Positions 24,911-37,814 of a DNA stretch of 64,000 nucleotides are shown piece after piece. The stretch is from Erythrocercus mccallii (lineage: Eukaryota; Chordata; Aves; Passeriformes; Dicruridae). Location: assembly GCA_013397435.1 (NCBI GenBank), contig VZRG01000163.1, positions 1 to 64,000 on the forward strand, in the 5' to 3' direction. The stretch's first letter is position 1; each line of letters opens with the position of its first letter. The notes under the pieces were generated by a model. The model was not told the DNA's origin. It made no database searches and saw only the letters and a list, made by a program, of their open reading frames with translations. Both the position numbers and the translations under genes were made by a program.

Positions 24911-27556
24911 TTTATCTTCTGCATGCATTAGTCAAACAGACTATGCCTGTCAAGCAATCTGTAATATGTGCCATGGCAGCCTTTTTTTTCTTTTTTTAAC
25001 TCTATTGAAAATCTTTTCTGTGAACTGACATTGCCTACATTCTATCAGTTTAAGGAGGAAAATGCTTTATTCATGAATGAAATGATTTCCAAAATGGTTA
25101 TGGAACTTCGACGATTTTAAAGTACTATTTTTTACTATTTTGTGAAGTAATTCAACAACCAAGAGGTATGTTTTCAAATACAATTGGGGATTTTTGTAGG
25201 CATTGGTGATCCTATATATATAACTATATGATGTTTTTTGTGAACAGACACTTTATTGGCACATATTTTTATCCTTTTTTACCCAGCATGTCACCGAGAT
25301 ACATGCCTGGGATTTTTGGAACACTATGATGTTCTTTATGCCCACTGGCATCCACCCATAAATCTTAATTTCTAGACTATAACAAGATAGTAAATCTATT
25401 TTGATGAGCAGTTAAGTTGCATATTCAGATTTTGCTGCCCATTTCTGCAACATGGAACCCAGAAGTGCCATGAATTAAAGAACTTCTATCCACAGAGCAG
25501 CTGAAATACTTTACTTACACAAAGATGAGTGAATATCAAACGGATCAAACTGCATTTATATGATCATCCCTTGACTGGTTTAGCATGTACCTATGATGGA
25601 AATAAGTAGAGTGTAGTAGTAGTGGCATAACGTAAATTTGTATTAATAGAAATGCATCTATTTTAGCAATTATGTGAAGGTATCGGCATAAAATTTTCAG
25701 CACTGCATTATCTCATGGTTTCTTTAAAGTGTTTTATTTTTGAAAATTGTGTTTTATCCTGTTCAGTTTATTTTATATTCTTGGAGGGCACTTAAAAGGC
25801 TGACTTAAAATTCAGCTTTGATTCTGTAGGCTGTGTTGTTACTGACATAAGGGATTGAGCTTTGTGTTTGTGTTTTTATGATGTGGGTGGGATCAGGCAT
25901 GCTGAAAATGAATTCAGACCTTTATTATATTACAAGTTAAGCTCATCCAGATGGCAGACAGTTCCTACTCCGTGTGAAAGAATAGTTTTGGTAATGTGAC
26001 AGGCATGGATTTATAGACAGCAACTCTTACTGAGTTCAAAGCTCTGAAATAGAGCAAATATTGCAGGCATGATCATCAGTATCTTTACTGTGTGAGAGGT
26101 GGAAACTCCTGCTGCAGATAACCATCGATTCAAGGTTATGGAAGGAGTCCTGTAAATGTGCACTGGGCCAGTCCAGTTTGCAGAACTATGCTCTCTGCAA
26201 GTCCATGTAAAAGGAAGTGAGAGGCTTTCTTATTTGTATTAAGGGAGAATTTGTTTTCATGAGTATACCTTAACATGATGCCCTACTATGAAGGAAATCA
26301 GCTGAGATGGAGGATTTGTTCCCTGCATTTTCTCTATAGCTGCACAAGCCCATGCTTACATTTGTTAATGTACCTAACAGTTGTTACTTTGATTTGTGAT
26401 CCACAGATTTAGTTCTGAATTTATCTGTATATGTATGGAGTTTGGATCCTTGTTCAAATTATTTTACTAAGAGACACTCTGGAAAGAAAGGAAGAAAATA
26501 TTTTTGGTTTGGCAACTCCCACTTAATGAGGCCCCTGTTTGCATTTCTTCAATACTTTTAGTTGTTCAGGTTTCAATACATAAGAATTTATTGATGAAGA
26601 CCTTTTATTTTGGAAGAGTTATGCCTAGGTCTGACATCCATAATGGTTGAGGGATGGAGGTATTTTGATGTAGAACTCAACTAACTGCAAGTAACTCAAC
26701 CGCCCGAGAGTATACGTGGTTTATTATTTGTAAAACATAATACTTTGAACTCAAGTCATCAGTCTAGAGTTACTGAAATTCCCATTTAACAAAATACCAG
26801 GTGTGTCCCCCTCAGACTGCTGCGATGGAAATTGCCCTACAATGGATGAAGAACAGGATTTTAAAGGATTGCTTTTGTACAGGTGAAATTTCCACTTGCT
26901 TACTTTTCTTCAAGGTGTATGAAAGGAAGGAGGCTGCCAGGGTTAGCTGTGCAGCAGATATCCCTATTTGGAGAATGATTTTCTATCAGACTACACTCTT
27001 GTCTTCCACAAGGGGAGTATGTTGTCTTTTTTTTTTTTTTCTTTTCTTTTGGCAAGCTACATTAAGGGTCAATAAAGTCAAAACTGAAGCTAGAGCAGCT
27101 TTGAGGTGACTGTACTGTTTGCCATGGACTGTACTGAACTTACATATCTTGGGAGATAGCATATAAATATTTGTGATACCTTCCATTTCTTTGTAAAGCC
27201 CAGGCAGAAGAGGAGTAAAAGTAAATATTTAGAAATAGGTATCCTGCATGGTAGACTTCTGAATGAATCAGCCTTTTTCATGAGTTTCTTTTGATATTTT
27301 GTTCTGGAATGGGAACCTTTTCTTTACTCTGGAATGTGTAGATATCAGTTATTTATCTCCCAGATATATTTAGGTGTCATGGGGAAGGGTTGTCCTTAAA
27401 GGTTTATGTGGAAAATAGTTAAAATAAAAGTATTAAGGCTGCAATCAGTGTTCTGAGAGACAATATTTAGATTTAGTAAAATAGTTTCTAGATTGTTTTG
27501 TGCTCATAAAGAGAATACAAAAGAGGTTACTCAGCTTGTATCTGTCAGTTTTCCTC

Positions 27557-27582
27557 TTTTTCTTTCTTTCTTTCTTTTCTTC
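27557..27582 (+). repeat. (CTTT)n microsatellite
   Basis: About five CTTT units within a longer T/C tract. Confidence 0.88.
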
Positions 27583-28083
27583 TGGCAAAACTCAATTTGA
27601 TGGCAGCAGGTAGGAGAACCTTCAGTGGAGGATCTATAATTGTAATCACTAAAAGCTTTTTTCCCCCATCTCTTCTCATAGCTGTGTTGTGATTTCTGTG
27701 AAATAATTTTCTGCCTACAGAAAATCTGTTGTTGAAATGAGTTGGAAGGAAGACATACTTTTGAACTGAGAGCAGCTGTTCAATCTCACTTAATCTTTTA
27801 TTTCATTGTCTGTGGTTTGCTTATATGGTGAAGTCTTTAGCTTTTTTTTTTTTTATCTTTGCCTTGAGAAGTGTTCATCATCTGTTCAGCATCGTGAATT
27901 TGTGTAAAGTGGTATCCAGTGCTAATGACCTAAACCACAATACTGTGTAGAGGAAATTTATTCCTTTTGCTTTTTGAATCTCACTCTTAATGATTGAGAT
28001 TCAAACAAGTCTAATAGGACCCACAAGGAGGAGCCAGGTAGATTTGTGGGATTTGGTATCTGGAATGAAAATTTATGCAAGCC

Positions 28084-28089
28084 ATTGAG
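28084..28089. repeat. Left target-site duplication of the LTR at 28090
   Basis: ATTGAG immediately precedes the TG of the LTR and is repeated exactly at 28602-28607. Confidence 0.75.
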
Positions 28090-28601
28090 TGTCGTGGCAC
28101 ACACTCCTGGGATGGTCCAAGGACTGCGAGCAGCGGGGACTGCGACACTTTTCCCCCTGGCTCCTGAGTGTCCTCGGCGCTCGCTAGGCCATCGGGGTAT
28201 AGAGAACAGGGTGGGCTCCACTTGCCTCTCCAGGGATCGATTTTGTTATCAAGGAAACACAAAACAAACAACTCGGGGAAGGGCAGAGGTGAAGACCTCG
28301 AGCAAAGCAGGACAGTGGGTTTTAAGGGACTGTTTGGGGGCGGAGTTCAGCGTAGGGATCCAGTGGGGAGAGGGGTACAAGGCAGGGATTACAAAACAGA
28401 GACCAATAAGGAAACATTGAGGGAGGGGAGCAACCTAAACAACAAACAGGGCGTCGAAGACTGGAGGATTGATAGGGAACGGTCTGGAAGAAAGGGCAGG
28501 GTTAGGGAAGGATTGACAACCAAGTAAGTGGATACAAAAAGGACATGCCCAGCTATAAAAGGGACTACAAAAACATACATTAAGAAAAACACACCGCCAC
28601 A
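28090..28601. mobile_element. CpG-rich solo LTR, 512 bp, with 6-bp target-site duplication
   Basis: The element starts TGTCGTGG and ends CCGCCACA; the reverse complement of the end is TGTGGCGG, so the termini are imperfect inverted repeats of retroviral TG...CA type. It is bounded by exact ATTGAG copies (28084-28089 and 28602-28607). It is much richer in G+C and CpG than the AT-rich intron around it, so methylation decay is limited and the insertion is probably younger than the ERVL-like LTR. Orientation is uncertain. On + there is TATAAAAG at 28554-28561 but only 40 bp before the end. On - a TTAAAA (about 28320-28326) preceded by an ATTGG box (+ ccaat at 28403) lies about 230 bp from the end, and the - strand end CCACGACA resembles other avian LTR ends, so - is preferred. 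Six-bp duplications are typical of alpha- and betaretrovirus-like (class II) elements. I do not recognise the family. Confidence 0.72.
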
Positions 28602-28607
28602 ATTGAG
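28602..28607. repeat. Right target-site duplication of the LTR at 28090
   Basis: ATTGAG immediately follows the terminal CA and is an exact copy of 28084-28089. Confidence 0.75.
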
Positions 28608-28800
28608 GTTAGAGAGCAAGATTGCATGACACCATGGAGCCCATGTGCATGTGGGATTTCCTGGATATTTCCTTATTCTCAGACAAATAGAGCTTTATAT
28701 CCTGATTACTTTTGCTTTCTTTTTAACTGTTCATGTACTAAGGACTTTGACAAGGATGTACAATTAGCACAGTAACCGTGGTATACTTGAGAACATGCAG

Positions 28801-28816
28801 GTGTGTGTGTGTGTGT
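28801..28816 (+). repeat. (GT)8 microsatellite
   Basis: Eight uninterrupted GT units. Confidence 0.92.
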
Positions 28817-31800
28817 AAACCTTGCATATCCTTCAAGGAGCAAAACCTTTTCATGGAATTAGTGTGAAAAAGTAGGTCAATAAAGGGGAAAAACTAAACT
28901 ATGCATGTCACAGGAAGTGAAATGCCACAAGTGTTTTATGAAGAATTACATTTAATCTTCTTCTATGTCCACAGTTAGTGACATTTTATAAAATGGTGTG
29001 ATATGTAAATCATGTGGTTATATTTAAAAAAAATATGAAAAATTGAATTGTTCAAGCTGTTAATGAAAAAATACTAGCCTATCCCTGCAGGAAATTGATG
29101 AACACAGATAAGAGAATACTATGGAAATGTTTCTACATTTGCATGTATATAAGTGTATACTGTTATATACATATGGAATATATGCATTTGAATAAAAATA
29201 GATTACTAATATAAGAATATAAGTAGGTATAAAAAAGTCAGGTTTTGTGATGGGGTTGACAGGTGATTGCACAATTTGTAGACAGTTAGCATATTTTAAA
29301 AGAATTGAACCATTGTAGGAACTGTACAGAAGCCTCTTATTAGGAAAAAAATTTGGTTTTGGTTGGGGTTTTTTCTCATAGCAACATATACATATTTTTT
29401 TCTGACTTTTTCCTTTTTTTTTTCCTTTTTTTTTAATATCCACACATACATATTCTTCAGGGTCTACTGTATTTCTCATTGCCTTAATAAAACCTCATGA
29501 AGCCAATGGTGGTAATCCTAGGTGACAGAGGCAATTTCTGGGTCATCATTTCTGTATTAGAAGTATTTTATAATGCACCTGGGACTTTCTACTACATGAA
29601 TAAAGCTAAATTACTTACTTATTTCAAATATTTAAATAACCTGCATGACCCACAGGTTTGAGAAAATAATTTAAGGTATGCAACAGAAGAAAAGATTTCA
29701 AGAATTTCAGTGAATCATAGTCATACTTTCAGGAATCTGCCCGATTTCCACCAAGCGGATTGATTATGACTCTGGTTCAGAAGGCAGCTCCCACCAGGAA
29801 ACCCTTCTGAGCACAATGTTGTCTGAGTGCAAAACCTGTGGCATCCTAGCTGGGAAGGTATGCAAGAGGTAGTACCTAGGCAGAGATGTGCCCAAATCTC
29901 TCCTAAGTCCTTGGGGAACCTCAGTAAGTTAGGAGTCCTCAAACAATGCCTAAATTAGATTAAAGTGCTGTCCATATTGTTGTGATGGCATTGAGTTTCT
30001 GGACATACAAACTGGTGGTTAGAACTCTGTCCCTGAATATTGGATTTGGCTGGAGAAGGTCTAAGCCCACAGATTTTCATATGGTTTTCACCTACCCTGA
30101 AAAAGTAAGACTGCTGACAGAAAAAAAAATATTGTGGATTTCAGAGAGACAGAAAGAAATAAATAATTTTAAATTTTTAAATAAGTACACATTCCTCAGA
30201 ATGGAGATTCCTGGGCCCTTGTTATTTTTTTGAGTAATGGTAGGTAGATATATTTTTCATTTGGGAATCATAAACTGTATCACAACACTGGAAATAAGAA
30301 AGAGTAGGAAAGAATATTGGCCAGATAATAAATAGTACAGAACGAAGTTTTAAGACCTTCTAAAAACAATTTAGTACTTAATGAAAAATTTGCCCCAGTG
30401 CATGATATTTGTTTTTATAATCAGTAATTATTAAAAAAAAACAAACCCAAAGCAATAGATTGAGAGATTGATTGTTTATTGATTGCCTCTTAGTTAATAG
30501 TATCACTAATTAGGCTTCCTAACTGTAGAATGTGGACTAACTCAACTTTTAGCTTATCAGTGAGAATTTGGATGTTAATTCACTGGATACAGCTCCAGCA
30601 ACGAAGTCTGAAGAGTTTGTGACTGCATTTATACTTGGGTGCCTGTCCCAAGGGACAAGGGGTAGCTTCTGTAGGGACAGAGCACTGTAGAGGACTGTTT
30701 ACATGTGAGGATGTCACGAAGTTACTAGTCCTTCTATATTCTTGCCAATCAAAATTTCCAGTAGTGCTTAGACTTCAGAAGCTATTTGATTCTTTCCCCA
30801 TCTTCTGGAACATTATTTGGGGAGGAAGAGTTCAACTCCTATGGCATCCTCTTAAGCAAAAGCAATATTCTTCTCTGCACTATCCTAAATTAGCTCCAAG
30901 TTTAGCTATACAAAGATGTGATCATGTGATAAGTTGCAGTGGGGGATGTACTTTGTGTCATATACTCCACATTGAATCTAAAGTTGTTTATCTCTCTTCC
31001 TCTGAATGGGAAGTCATCTTAAACTGCATCATGTTGCGAAAAATGCAGATGTGCATATAGATTGGTACTGTGGAATTGTGCACATTGAACCTACCTCGGC
31101 TGTATTGCTCCTGAGCTCTTTAGCTAATCTTTAGGGTCACCACTTTATATGGACATTAGCTATTCTACTCTGGTTTTCTGAAATAAAGACATTGAAAATA
31201 TCAGAGATTCTACAGATAGGTAAATAGACAGAAATTAAAATAGAATTAAAAAATACAAAGTAGTGTGATCCTAATAAAAATGGAAATATTTTGAATCATC
31301 ATTGGTGGAGCTAGAGAGGAAATATTTTGTCCTTTCACCAGCCAATGGTATTTTCTCTTTGGCAGCAGGCTCAGATTTCTGATTATGGAGCAATACTATG
31401 GAAATCTGTTAATGTCTACTCAGTTATTATTGATCACCAGAGTTCAATCTCTTCTGCTGTATCTACGTATGGATGTCATTCTGCATAGAACAGATGCACT
31501 TAAGTTGCATTTTGTATTTGGTGTATTTAACTAGGTGTCTTTAGGAACACTTAAATAAAATATTTATTCTATAGTCTTTCTAAAATAGAAACAATTTATC
31601 ACTGCAGACAAATAATTATCTCAAAAATATTTTTGGTATATATAGGATATATTACATAAAATTTTGCAAAAATGTTTGCCATTTTTATTGAGAAATTACT
31701 TGAGAATGAGGATATATTGAGAATAAGTGAGCCAGTAACTTTTCACATACATTGAGCACCACATGCAGAAGTCAAGTGGGTTGTATTGAAATGGAATAAA

Positions 31801-32094
31801 TACGGAATAACATTTAGAATATAAACAACGTATGCATGTAAATTTGGAAACTAATAGCAGCAGCATGGGGATAGTTTTCATGTTTTCTTCAAGAGCTATG
31901 GACAGAAATCTAAGAACAAAGTAGGACTATATTCAGATAATCTGAATTCTGTTTCTAGTCACATCTGGGTTTCTTATTGTCTGGACTCCATGGTTGAATA
32001 TGTCATAGAGCACTCAAGTTCATTAACACAATTCTGGCCATCTGAATCTAAACTAAGGTACAGTATCTGTGATGTTTGCTACCTGCAGCATGTT

Positions 32095-32226
32095 CCACAC
32101 TAGTGGTGTACCCCTGGTTAGTAGTGGTCTAGTCCTGTTCAAGGTCTTCATTACTGACATGGGCAGTGAGACAGAGCACACCCCCAGTAAGCTCATAGAT
32201 GGTGCAGAGCAGGGAGGTAGGGATGA
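32095..32226 (+). mobile_element. CR1 LINE, internal reverse-transcriptase fragment
   Basis: The stretch from ctagtggtgtacccctggtt through tagtcctgttcaaggtcttc to gagcacacccccagtaagct and atagatggtgca matches the CR1 ORF2 reverse-transcriptase region that normally reads G-P-V-L-F-N-I-F-I-N-D-L and later the F-A-D-D catalytic box. Here the residues read roughly GLVLFKVFITDM, and the catalytic F-A-D-D is replaced by L-I-D-G, so it is dead. It has neither the CR1 3' tail nor the 5' end, unlike ordinary 5'-truncated copies. Confidence 0.72.
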
Positions 32227-34236
32227 TACACCATATTAAAAATGCCTATTATTAAACCCATAAAATATTTCTTTTTAAAGCAAGACCTTACTTTTAGATG
32301 TTCACCATTGTACAGATTTGCTTCTTTACTCAAATTTTGAGAGCTTCTTCTACAGCTGCTGCCACTTTCACCAAACTTGACAAAACTGTTTGGGGAATTG
32401 CAAATATTTCTCAAGAAATTAAATAATATAGAAATACCCAATAAAAATTATTTGGAGCTGAGTTATTCCATATTATGTCCTTCCTTGTGTGATATTACAT
32501 CTTAGAAATGAAACTATCCCCTAAAGATACTATGATCTTCAAATCCACCCTTTATTTGATTTCTTACCATCTTTTTGATTTTGTCTGTCAGGACAGACAG
32601 TAGAAATTTATTTTCATAGCACTATAATCAATGTAAGATTTTACACTTGTAAGTCTCCCTCCCCTTCTTTTTCACTAAGCATGGGAGTCAAATCCTCTCA
32701 TCTAATTTAATTTAAAAATTCAGAAGGTATAATATGCATCTAATCTAAATTTGCTCCCTAGGCTTCCCTTACAGTAAGTACAACAAGATAAGACTAGAAG
32801 AAAGTAGTGCCTTTTGTAGGACAGATTATTTTGCTATGTATGATATGGTCTAACAGGATGTAAGAGATGTTTGAGACAGCTGAGGTGAATTATTTTTGAT
32901 GCCTATCTGTCCTCTGGTCACTGTGTTGGAAACTTAGATCACCTCAGACTAACAGTTCAGCTTCAACTTTGATAACATAAAGCCTACATGAACTTGCTCA
33001 TTTTCTGTGTCATATTTTACTCTGAGCCAGGACCTGAGCCTATGCAAGTTTTTCTTTGATAGAATAGTTACAGAGAAAGCTCCTGAAAAAAAGCAATCAT
33101 GTCTTCTGTTAATAATTTCATATTACACTTGACCTCTGCTGCTGTGGTTTTAAGAAAAGCAGTCCTTGGTACTTCTCATTTTTATTAGCTAAACTCCTTA
33201 CCATACAAGCTGTTAAGAAAAGTAATTAAATTTACCTGAGGTTACATTTATTTCATAAGTCCCTGCCATTAAAAGCCATAGAGAGAGCAATTGAAATTAT
33301 AATGTTACAACCTCTTAAAGAAGATACATGACAATTCACTAGTAATGTAACTTCTAATGATGCAGCACTAGTAATTTAACAGTAGTAATGTAAGCTTCTA
33401 TGTCCACCACACATTTATGATATTTTCAAGGATGAGAGCTTTCTTACTAAAAAAAAAAAAACAAACCCTACAAATTCTTATGTTAACAATATTTAACATA
33501 TAAAATAGTTCTCTTATCATGCTAGTGGTTTCTGTCCAAGCTTCTCATGAATCTGTTCATTTCACCACCCTTCACCCCCGAGGGCTCTTCTTAGTTGTCA
33601 CTCATTTATATTGAATTTTGAAAGAAACTTAGAGAAATTTCAGCCTGGCTCCTTTAGAGACTACGGTTGAAATGATCAAGCTCACTTTTGTTGTCTCCAT
33701 TTGGTGACAAATGGCAATTTTATTAAGCAGTGGATTTTTGAGGTTCTATTGGTGGATGAGGCCTTCAGAGGTCAGGCCAGCTGACAAGGTTACCCAGAGC
33801 AGCTGTCTGCCCATCCCTACTGCAGGGCTGTCTGTGCTGCTGTCAGTCAGCTTTTGAACCACTGCTGGTTACTGGTGCAGTGTTTTAAGGCAGATTGTGG
33901 TCACTGACAGCTGACTTTAAAGTGTTGTGCTGCAAACAGTGGTAGTTCCTAAACTCACCGATGGGCAACTCAGACATCTGTGTAGCAAATCCAGACAGGA
34001 CAGCTAGTGTGGCAACAGTGTCAGCTGTCTCAAACAAAGCCAGCTTTTTTGATATTCATGAGTCCTTCATTTTGTCTTCGCTTTTTTGTGTGTTTGGTTT
34101 TGTTTCAGGTTATAATCAGCCTGCTGTCTAAGAATGCCAGCTTTGAAATGTTTTGGAATGGGATCATGTAAGAAGCTCAATTGTGTTTTGATATTTCAGT
34201 ACAAAAACCTAAAGTGTTTTTAATTCTTGTCTGTAG

Positions 34237-34345
34237 GCTGGAGCAAATGTGCTTCTGCAAGATGTTAATGGAAACATTGCACTTGATTATGCTGTAGAGG
34301 GGACTGAGTCTAGCAGCATTCTTCTGATGTACTTGGAAGAAAATG
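34237..34345 (+). CDS. MYO16: MYO16 internal exon, third in window (109 bp)
   Basis: The acceptor ends ctgtag and the donor is gtaagt. The exon enters in phase 0 and leaves in phase 1, its last G pairing with GT of the next exon to give glycine. It reads AGANVLLQDVNGNIALDYA, then VEGTESSSIL, then LMYLEEN. AGANVLLQDVNGN is the loop of the repeat begun in the previous exon. LDYA is the next ankyrin start, and the EGTESSS segment leads into a degenerate, helix-rich linker. The arrangement of two repeat groups separated by a linker resembles the PP1-binding ankyrin domain of MYPT1, which is in line with the reported PP1 binding of MYO16. It lies after a 23.9 kb intron, the largest complete one in the window. 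Confidence 0.96.
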
Positions 34346-37300
34346 GTAAGTCAGCTCTTCAGCTTTTGGAATGCTTTTATTAAACATGTCATAAAAATTA
34401 TAAGGATGTGTATTGATTTGATGTAAGTCACACCAAAGCAAATTGAACTATATTAGTTTGGGGATGAAGGGGAGGAAGATGGTTTGGAACCACAAAGGTT
34501 TTCAGTGTTTTCAGTTTTAAATTGGAACAACTAACAAAGGTTAATGACAGTTGTCATTGTCAAAACTGCTTTTGACCTTTTGTATGGAAATGTTAGAATG
34601 TAAATTCAAAGTAGAGAAACTGAAGAAACACAGAAGCTTTTAAAACAACTAATTTAACTATTCAAGGACGAGGATTCACTTTTTTTTTCATTTCTCATCT
34701 ATAGTGTCAGAGAACTTTTTTTTTCAGGTGACAGACTGCCAAATGAATAAATCTTTGCAAATAATTTGAATAAAAATGCATATGATATTTTATCCCTCAT
34801 TCAAAAATATTAGTATTGGTGTGGGTTTTTTTTAAAATTATGAAAATATTATATCTAGGTTTCCATTATGAATTATACTTAATATGTTATAGATGACAGG
34901 ACTTGTATTGAAAAACTAGATGTGTTTCTCATCAGTCCCAAACTTAGATAAGAGTTCTGAAGTGAGATTTCTAGCAAATGAGAGGTTGTCTTAACATTGT
35001 ATGTGGCTCATCTTAACACAAATATGATAAATAATGTAAAAATGTGTATTTTCCATATTGCCTCCATATAAGGAATCTTTTAACATAAACTAAGTTAAAT
35101 GTTAATAATGAACACTTAAGGAAAGTGTCATGGAAATCACAGTGTCAGGTCCTGACTTCACATATCCAGTGTATTGCATGTTTTATAGTTTTGTTTCCTC
35201 AGTACGTGGCAGCGTCTTCACAACTGTGGTTTTGGATTTTTCTAATGGTAAATCAGCTGTTAGCTTCTAAAAACTGGATTGCCTTGAAAAACACATATAT
35301 TTGTTGTCTAAATGTTCCAAATACTTTGACTGGTATTTAACAGGTAACATGCAAAACACCTGTAGCATACAAGATATAGTCTGCTTACAGTGGTATCTCT
35401 TTTACAGTAGATAGGAGAGGCACTACTCCTAATTAAACAGTGATTCTGTGAATGTTGGAAGTCACCAAATTAAAAAAAAACCCTAACATTTTGAAGGTGA
35501 CATCTACCTCTACTAACTTTAGATAAGCAGGCTTAAAATAATCATCCAGACCTTTGGGTTAATAAAGAGAAAAAGGAAATGCATACATCATTTCATCTCT
35601 TCCTAACCTAACTAGGTGAGGAGAACTGTTTCTAGGACTGTTTCTTTCTGCTGACTAATAAGAATTTAAGTTGATTTAGTTAGGGTTAGATTTTTAGGAT
35701 AAATCAATGCTATGCCTTAACTGCAGTAGTGCATGAAAACATGGCCTTTGGGTAATCAGTGTCAAAATGCCCATCAGCTTCGCTTGATCTGCTAGTATTT
35801 TTCTTGTAACAATAGACAGCTCAAAGTATCCTTATTTTGCACTTGACTTTTGAAATTTAGTTAGTACCTATGAAATATTTGTATAGCCTACTGAGATTAA
35901 TAGAAACTGAGGAGGAGATTCTTGAAGGAAATTAAGTTGTATGAGGAAGTATGAATTAATTTGAATTTCCCAGACTCAGTGTTTCTTTGTAGATTGTTTT
36001 GGTGAAGTTCTCCTCCTGACAGCAATCCCCATGCACATCTGCATATGAATACCTCAACACAATGTTGAAATACCTCACACTGTTTTACATACTTAATACT
36101 TTGAAGAACACAACATTATTGTTTATTTCCTTAATTGGTATTTAGTTGTGTAGTGGATTGCATGACTCAGCTCTAAACTAAACTCTAAACTAAAAATGAC
36201 TGACAGATAGTTCTTGGTTCTCTATTTGCCAAGTCACAGGAGAGGACACATTCACTGTAATTCATTTCCAAAAAAAGTTGTTCTGTTTTCTCCTCCAAGA
36301 TATCAGGCTTCAGTTTTCAGTAGGATAACTGCTTTCCAAGAACATCAGCCTTGTTATTGAAAGAATATTTGGACATTTACTTTTTTTTTTTTTAAAGAAC
36401 TGCCTACATATCACACAGATAAAGCAAATGCAATAGCTTTCTTGTCTGTTGTATAGTGAGAGTTTCATGCAGTAGCAGATCATTACTTAAGCAAAAGAAA
36501 ACCATCTGTGTGATTTTTTTTTTTTGAAGAATGACCATATTTAAATAACATATCTACCCAAAGGTACAAATGGTATTCCTTTTTCTACTGTGACACAGGT
36601 ACAGGAGAAAAAATGGGTATTGCTTTTCTGCAAAGTATTTTGCACAGTATTATTCGCTTTCTGTGGGAGAAAATTAATTTAAAATAGCTGGTTAAAGGTT
36701 ATTGACCTTTGATGGTAATAAAGATTTCATGCACCTAAACAAAATCTACAATGGTATTCCAAGCGGGGGGAACAACGGGCCTGTTTTGTTCCCTGAACAT
36801 TAAAAGGATCATATTTGGGTGTCTCAGGAAACTGCATATAGAGCCAAAATCATGTAAGCCAAATACATTTAGGTACTTTTTTATGGCTTAAATAAGTTAA
36901 GATATTGTGCAGATTTTACAAATATAGACCACTGTTTGTTAAATTTTTACTAGCAAGGGAGTTAAGCCTTAATCTTCAGCTCCAAAATAGAAGAAATAAA
37001 TTTAATTTTCTACCTTGCAGCGATAGGTAGAATAAAACAAAACAAAACAAGCTATATGTTAGTACAGAATCCTGCACTGAGGACAGCTTTTAACATTAGC
37101 CAGAAATAGCCAACTTGTCAAATACTACAATAAGGAAAATTTCCCTGAAGCCAACAGTTAACAACATATGGGACATATGACATGTGCAAAAAAATCCAAT
37201 TTAGAAGATTAGTGGGCAGGGATTTACTGCAAACGTGTCACTTTACAGTAATCTAGAATTTGATAGGAAGATATACCAAAAAATATTTTTGACTTAAACT

Positions 37301-37413
37301 GTAATTTTTTTTGAAGTTATCCATAAAATCTGGTGTGGTTGCACTAAAAACTCCCACAAAACTGCTCACCCATTCCCTTCCTGACAAGGACAGCAAGATT
37401 GCTTACCAGTTAC

Positions 37414-37814
37414 TGTCACGGGCTAAAAAGATTCAACTTGGTGGAAATTGTCATAGGCTCAGGTAGTGAGAAACAGGAAGACAAACATTAGACAAACACT
37501 TTTCCTCCCCTCTTCCCAGGCTTCAGTTCTTCACTCCAAACACCATCACAAGCAGCACATAGAGGTGAGGGAGTTGGTACACAGCAATCTCTCTCTGCCC
37601 TTTTTCTTCTTCTTCTTCTTCTTTTTTGCTCTGCTTCAGTGTGGGTTTTTCTCAGGTATGGACCTCCTTCAGGAGTGTCTGTCTGCTTTGCCACGGGGTC
37701 ACACTTGGCTGCCAGGCTCAGCTGTGTCCTGCTGAGGGTCTGCTAGAGCTGACAGGACAGCCCTGCCTCCCCACAGCCCATCCCTACAGCCCCACAACTG
37801 CCAACACCTAGACA
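37414..37814 (-). mobile_element. Probable avian ERV solo LTR (401 bp)
   Basis: The + strand begins TGTCACGG and the block ends CCTAGACA, whose reverse complement TGTCTAGG agrees at 6 of 8 positions, so TG...CA ends with short inverted repeats are present. Read on -, the end is CAAGTTGAATCTTTTTAGCC then CGTGACA, resembling the 3' end of avian ERVL-type LTRs. G+C is higher than the flanking intron and a TTC microsatellite sits inside (37604-37626). Possible duplications gttac and gtaca on the two sides do not match exactly. Both edges and the family are inferred. Confidence 0.5.
37604..37626 (+). repeat. (TTC)n microsatellite
   Basis: About six TTC units in a T-rich context, inside the LTR-like block. 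Confidence 0.88.

Larger units (their letters stand above)
10358..34236 (+). other. MYO16: MYO16 intron, 23879 bp, phase 0
   Basis: This is the largest complete intron in the window. It carries a CR1 copy (10.9-11.5 kb), a GC-richer unclassified block (13.5-13.9 kb), an ERVL-like solo LTR (14.4-15.0 kb), an A/G-biased stretch of several kb (about 16.4-20.9 kb), a long hairpin with flanking microsatellites (21.86-22.40 kb), a pair of related segments (23.0 and 24.8 kb), a CpG-rich LTR (28.1-28.6 kb) and an internal CR1 fragment (32.1 kb). The rest is AT-rich sequence in which I see nothing specific. Confidence 0.85.

Noticed and set aside
28046..28527. Overlapping frames of 87-124 codons on both strands
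   Set aside because: They fall in the GC-rich LTR at 28090-28601; LTRs do not normally encode protein and no viral motif is visible.
29060..29479. Open frame of 139 codons on -
   Set aside because: Lysine- and tyrosine-rich translation of AT-rich simple sequence (T runs at 29.40-29.43 kb); no domain and no context.
30635..31060. Open frame of 141 codons on +, the longest not crossing the gap
   Set aside because: No recognisable domain, no codon bias by eye, no splice or promoter context, and it lies in the middle of a MYO16 intron. One such frame is expected by chance in 64 kb.
33740..33980. Moderately GC-rich stretch with CR1-like words
   Set aside because: The word matches are not in CR1 order and no tail or reverse-transcriptase block is present.
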